Part shown: positions 62,912 through 64,000 of the stretch, piece by piece | How positions within the stretch are numbered: position 1 is the first letter of the stretch | Layout: each line of letters opens with the position of its first letter | Assembly (NCBI RefSeq): GCF_020523795.1 | Contig: NZ_JAJALI010000013.1 | Location: forward strand, 55,289-119,288 | Origin: Ancylobacter sp. Lp-2 | Lineage (GTDB): Bacteria > Pseudomonadota > Alphaproteobacteria > Rhizobiales > Xanthobacteraceae | DNA: 64,000 nt | Direction of reading: 5' to 3' | The notes under the pieces: generated by a model | Databases searched by the model: none | What the model saw: the letters and a program-made list of their open reading frames with translations, nothing else | What the model was told of the DNA's origin: nothing | Program-made: the position numbers and the translations under genes

Positions 62912-64000
62912 TCAGAAACGGGTGCCGCCGCTGAAGCGGAACGCCTGTTCCTGGTCGTAGTCTTGCTTCGACAGCACCCACGCATAATCGAAGCGCAGCG
63001 GGCCGAAGGGCGACTTCCAGATCAGGCTGACACCCACCGAGGAGCGGATCGAGTCGCTGTCGGCGACGCACACATTGGCCATGCCCTTCGTCGAGGACCC
63101 TTCGATGGCACTGCAATCGACGAGATTGTTCTGCCAGCCAGCGATGTTCTCGAAGGTGGTGTCGCCCTGGTAGTCCCACAGCGAACCGGCATCGGCGAAC
63201 ACCGCCGCCTTCAGACCCACTTCCTTCGGCAGGAAGGAGAGCGGGAACTGCAGTTCCGCCGTCGTGCCCCAGTAGAGCGTGCCGCCCAGCGCGTCCGGAT
63301 CCGAGCCGTCAAGGCCGGAGGCCAAGTCGCGCGGGCCGATGCCGTTCGATTCGAAGCCGCGGACGAGGTCCGGACCCTTGAAGAAGTTGTCGAGGATACG
63401 CAGGTCCTCGCCGCCCCAAGAGGAGACATTGCCCGCCTGGCCACGCAGCATCAGCACCACGTCGCCATAGACCGGCATGTACCAGCGCGCATCGAAGGTG
63501 GAGCGGATGTAGTTCACATCACCGCCAAGGCCGGCCAGATCCTGCTTGAACTCCAGCAGGTAGCCGTTGGTCGGGTCGATGTTGCTGTCCAGCATGTTGT
63601 AGCTGAGCGTGTAGCCGACCGCCGAAGTGATCGCCGGATCGTTGTTCACTTCGAGCAACGCCCAGGAGATCTGGCCGTAGGTGGCGATATCGTCCTCGTC
63701 GATCGAGATTTCCTTCTGCGACAGCGTGTAGCGCAGGCCGAGGGTCAGCTCGTCGGTGAGCGGGAGGCCGACGCGCAGCGTACCGCCACCGGTGGTGGTG
63801 TTGTACGGGCTGTAGCTCGTCGAAGAGGTCTCGCGATAGGACAGATCAAAACCGGCCGCGACACGGTAGTCGAGGAAGTAGGGCTCGGTGAAGTTGAAGT
63901 CGATGCCCTGGACGTTTTCGCCGAGCGTGCCGGCGAGGCGGACATACTGGCCGCGGCCGAGGAAGTTCTTCTCCGACACCGCCACTTCGCCGATGAAGCC
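62912..64000 (-). CDS. bamA: Outer membrane protein assembly factor BamA, C-terminal part (runs off right edge)
   Basis: The frame is open to the window edge; about 363 residues of the beta-barrel are visible and the POTRA domains lie outside. The conserved lid motif VRGFESNGIGPRD is present, as is the closing strand with terminal Phe (FSGGTRF) that BamA itself recognises. It inserts outer-membrane proteins. Its place directly before lpxD is the classic alpha- and gammaproteobacterial order. Confidence 0.95.
   Translation of the reverse strand, partial: GFIGEVAVSEKNFLGRGQYVRLAGTLGENVQGIDFNFTEPYFLDYRVAAGFDLSYRETSSTSYSPYNTTTGGGTLRVGLPLTDELTLGLRYTLSQKEISIDEDDIATYGQISWALLEVNNDPAITSAVGYTLSYNMLDSNIDPTNGYLLEFKQDLAGLGGDVNYIRSTFDARWYMPVYGDVVLMLRGQAGNVSSWGGEDLRILDNFFKGPDLVRGFESNGIGPRDLASGLDGSDPDALGGTLYWGTTAELQFPLSFLPKEVGLKAAVFADAGSLWDYQGDTTFENIAGWQNNLVDCSAIEGSSTKGMANVCVADSDSIRSSVGVSLIWKSPFGPLRFDYAWVLSKQDYDQEQAFRFSGGTRF

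Overview
The window is GC-rich, densely coding DNA from an alphaproteobacterium. It is most likely a member of the Hyphomicrobiales (Rhizobiales), with a Xanthobacteraceae-like gene complement; that placement rests on gene order and protein character, not on a marker tree. The supporting signs are the blocks gyrA-coaD-two cyclophilins-queA-tgt, ppiD-trpE...trpGDC-moaC-moeA...lexA-comEC-gltX-gltA and bamA-lpxD-fabZ-lpxA-lpxI-lpxB, together with two SOS boxes of the alphaproteobacterial form GTTC-N7-GTTC. No insertion sequence, prophage or CRISPR array was seen.

Layout. 1-820: N-terminal part of a GAF-PAS signalling protein running off the left edge. 1.0-7.8 kb: a catabolic-looking cluster read leftwards (fumarylacetoacetase-family enzyme, fused ABC permease, ABC ATPase, alpha/beta hydrolase, solute-binding protein). 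It faces a divergent FadR/GntR regulator, and the intergenic region carries inverted repeats of the form TTGG-N4-CCAA. 7.9-11.2 kb: a divergent SDR/LysR pair, two small genes and tRNA-Lys(UUU). 11.4-16.9 kb: wrbA, then tgt, queA, two cyclophilins, coaD and a LOG-family gene. 17-24.8 kb: gyrA, a MarC-family membrane gene, and the divergent ssb/uvrA pair sharing one SOS box. 24.8-31.7 kb: a 15-bp tandem repeat tract, a large TPR protein, heme A synthase, a DUF2842 protein, a Wzz/BY-kinase-like protein without a Walker A lysine, and a VOC protein. 31.8-38.5 kb: pyrG, secG and tpiA leftwards, ppiD and trpE rightwards.

Two accessory segments break an otherwise housekeeping order. Between trpE and trpG (about 38.6-43.0 kb) lies a curli-like locus: CsgH, two 11-residue-repeat curlins, and a LuxR-type regulator with an internal Gly/Asn/His hexamer-repeat tract. 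No curli secretion genes (csgG/E/F) are present here. Between moeA and lexA (47.4-50.6 kb) lies a small urea/biuret-type nitrogen module: an HpxZ/AtzH-like protein, a GntR/FCD regulator and an allophanate hydrolase.

The right end (50.7-64 kb) holds lexA, comEC, gltX, gltA and the lipid A/outer-membrane cluster. comEC carries an in-frame low-complexity insertion of about 315 residues with seven copies of a roughly 21-residue repeat. LexA encoded here is expected to control ssb, uvrA and itself. The lpx genes, fabZ and bamA together supply lipid A synthesis and outer-membrane protein assembly.

The points most worth following up are the curli-like island and its odd regulator, the ComEC repeat insertion, a tRNA-guanine transglycosylase that has lost three of four zinc ligands, the non-iron ABC/catabolic cluster with its operators, and the 15-bp repeat tract after uvrA.
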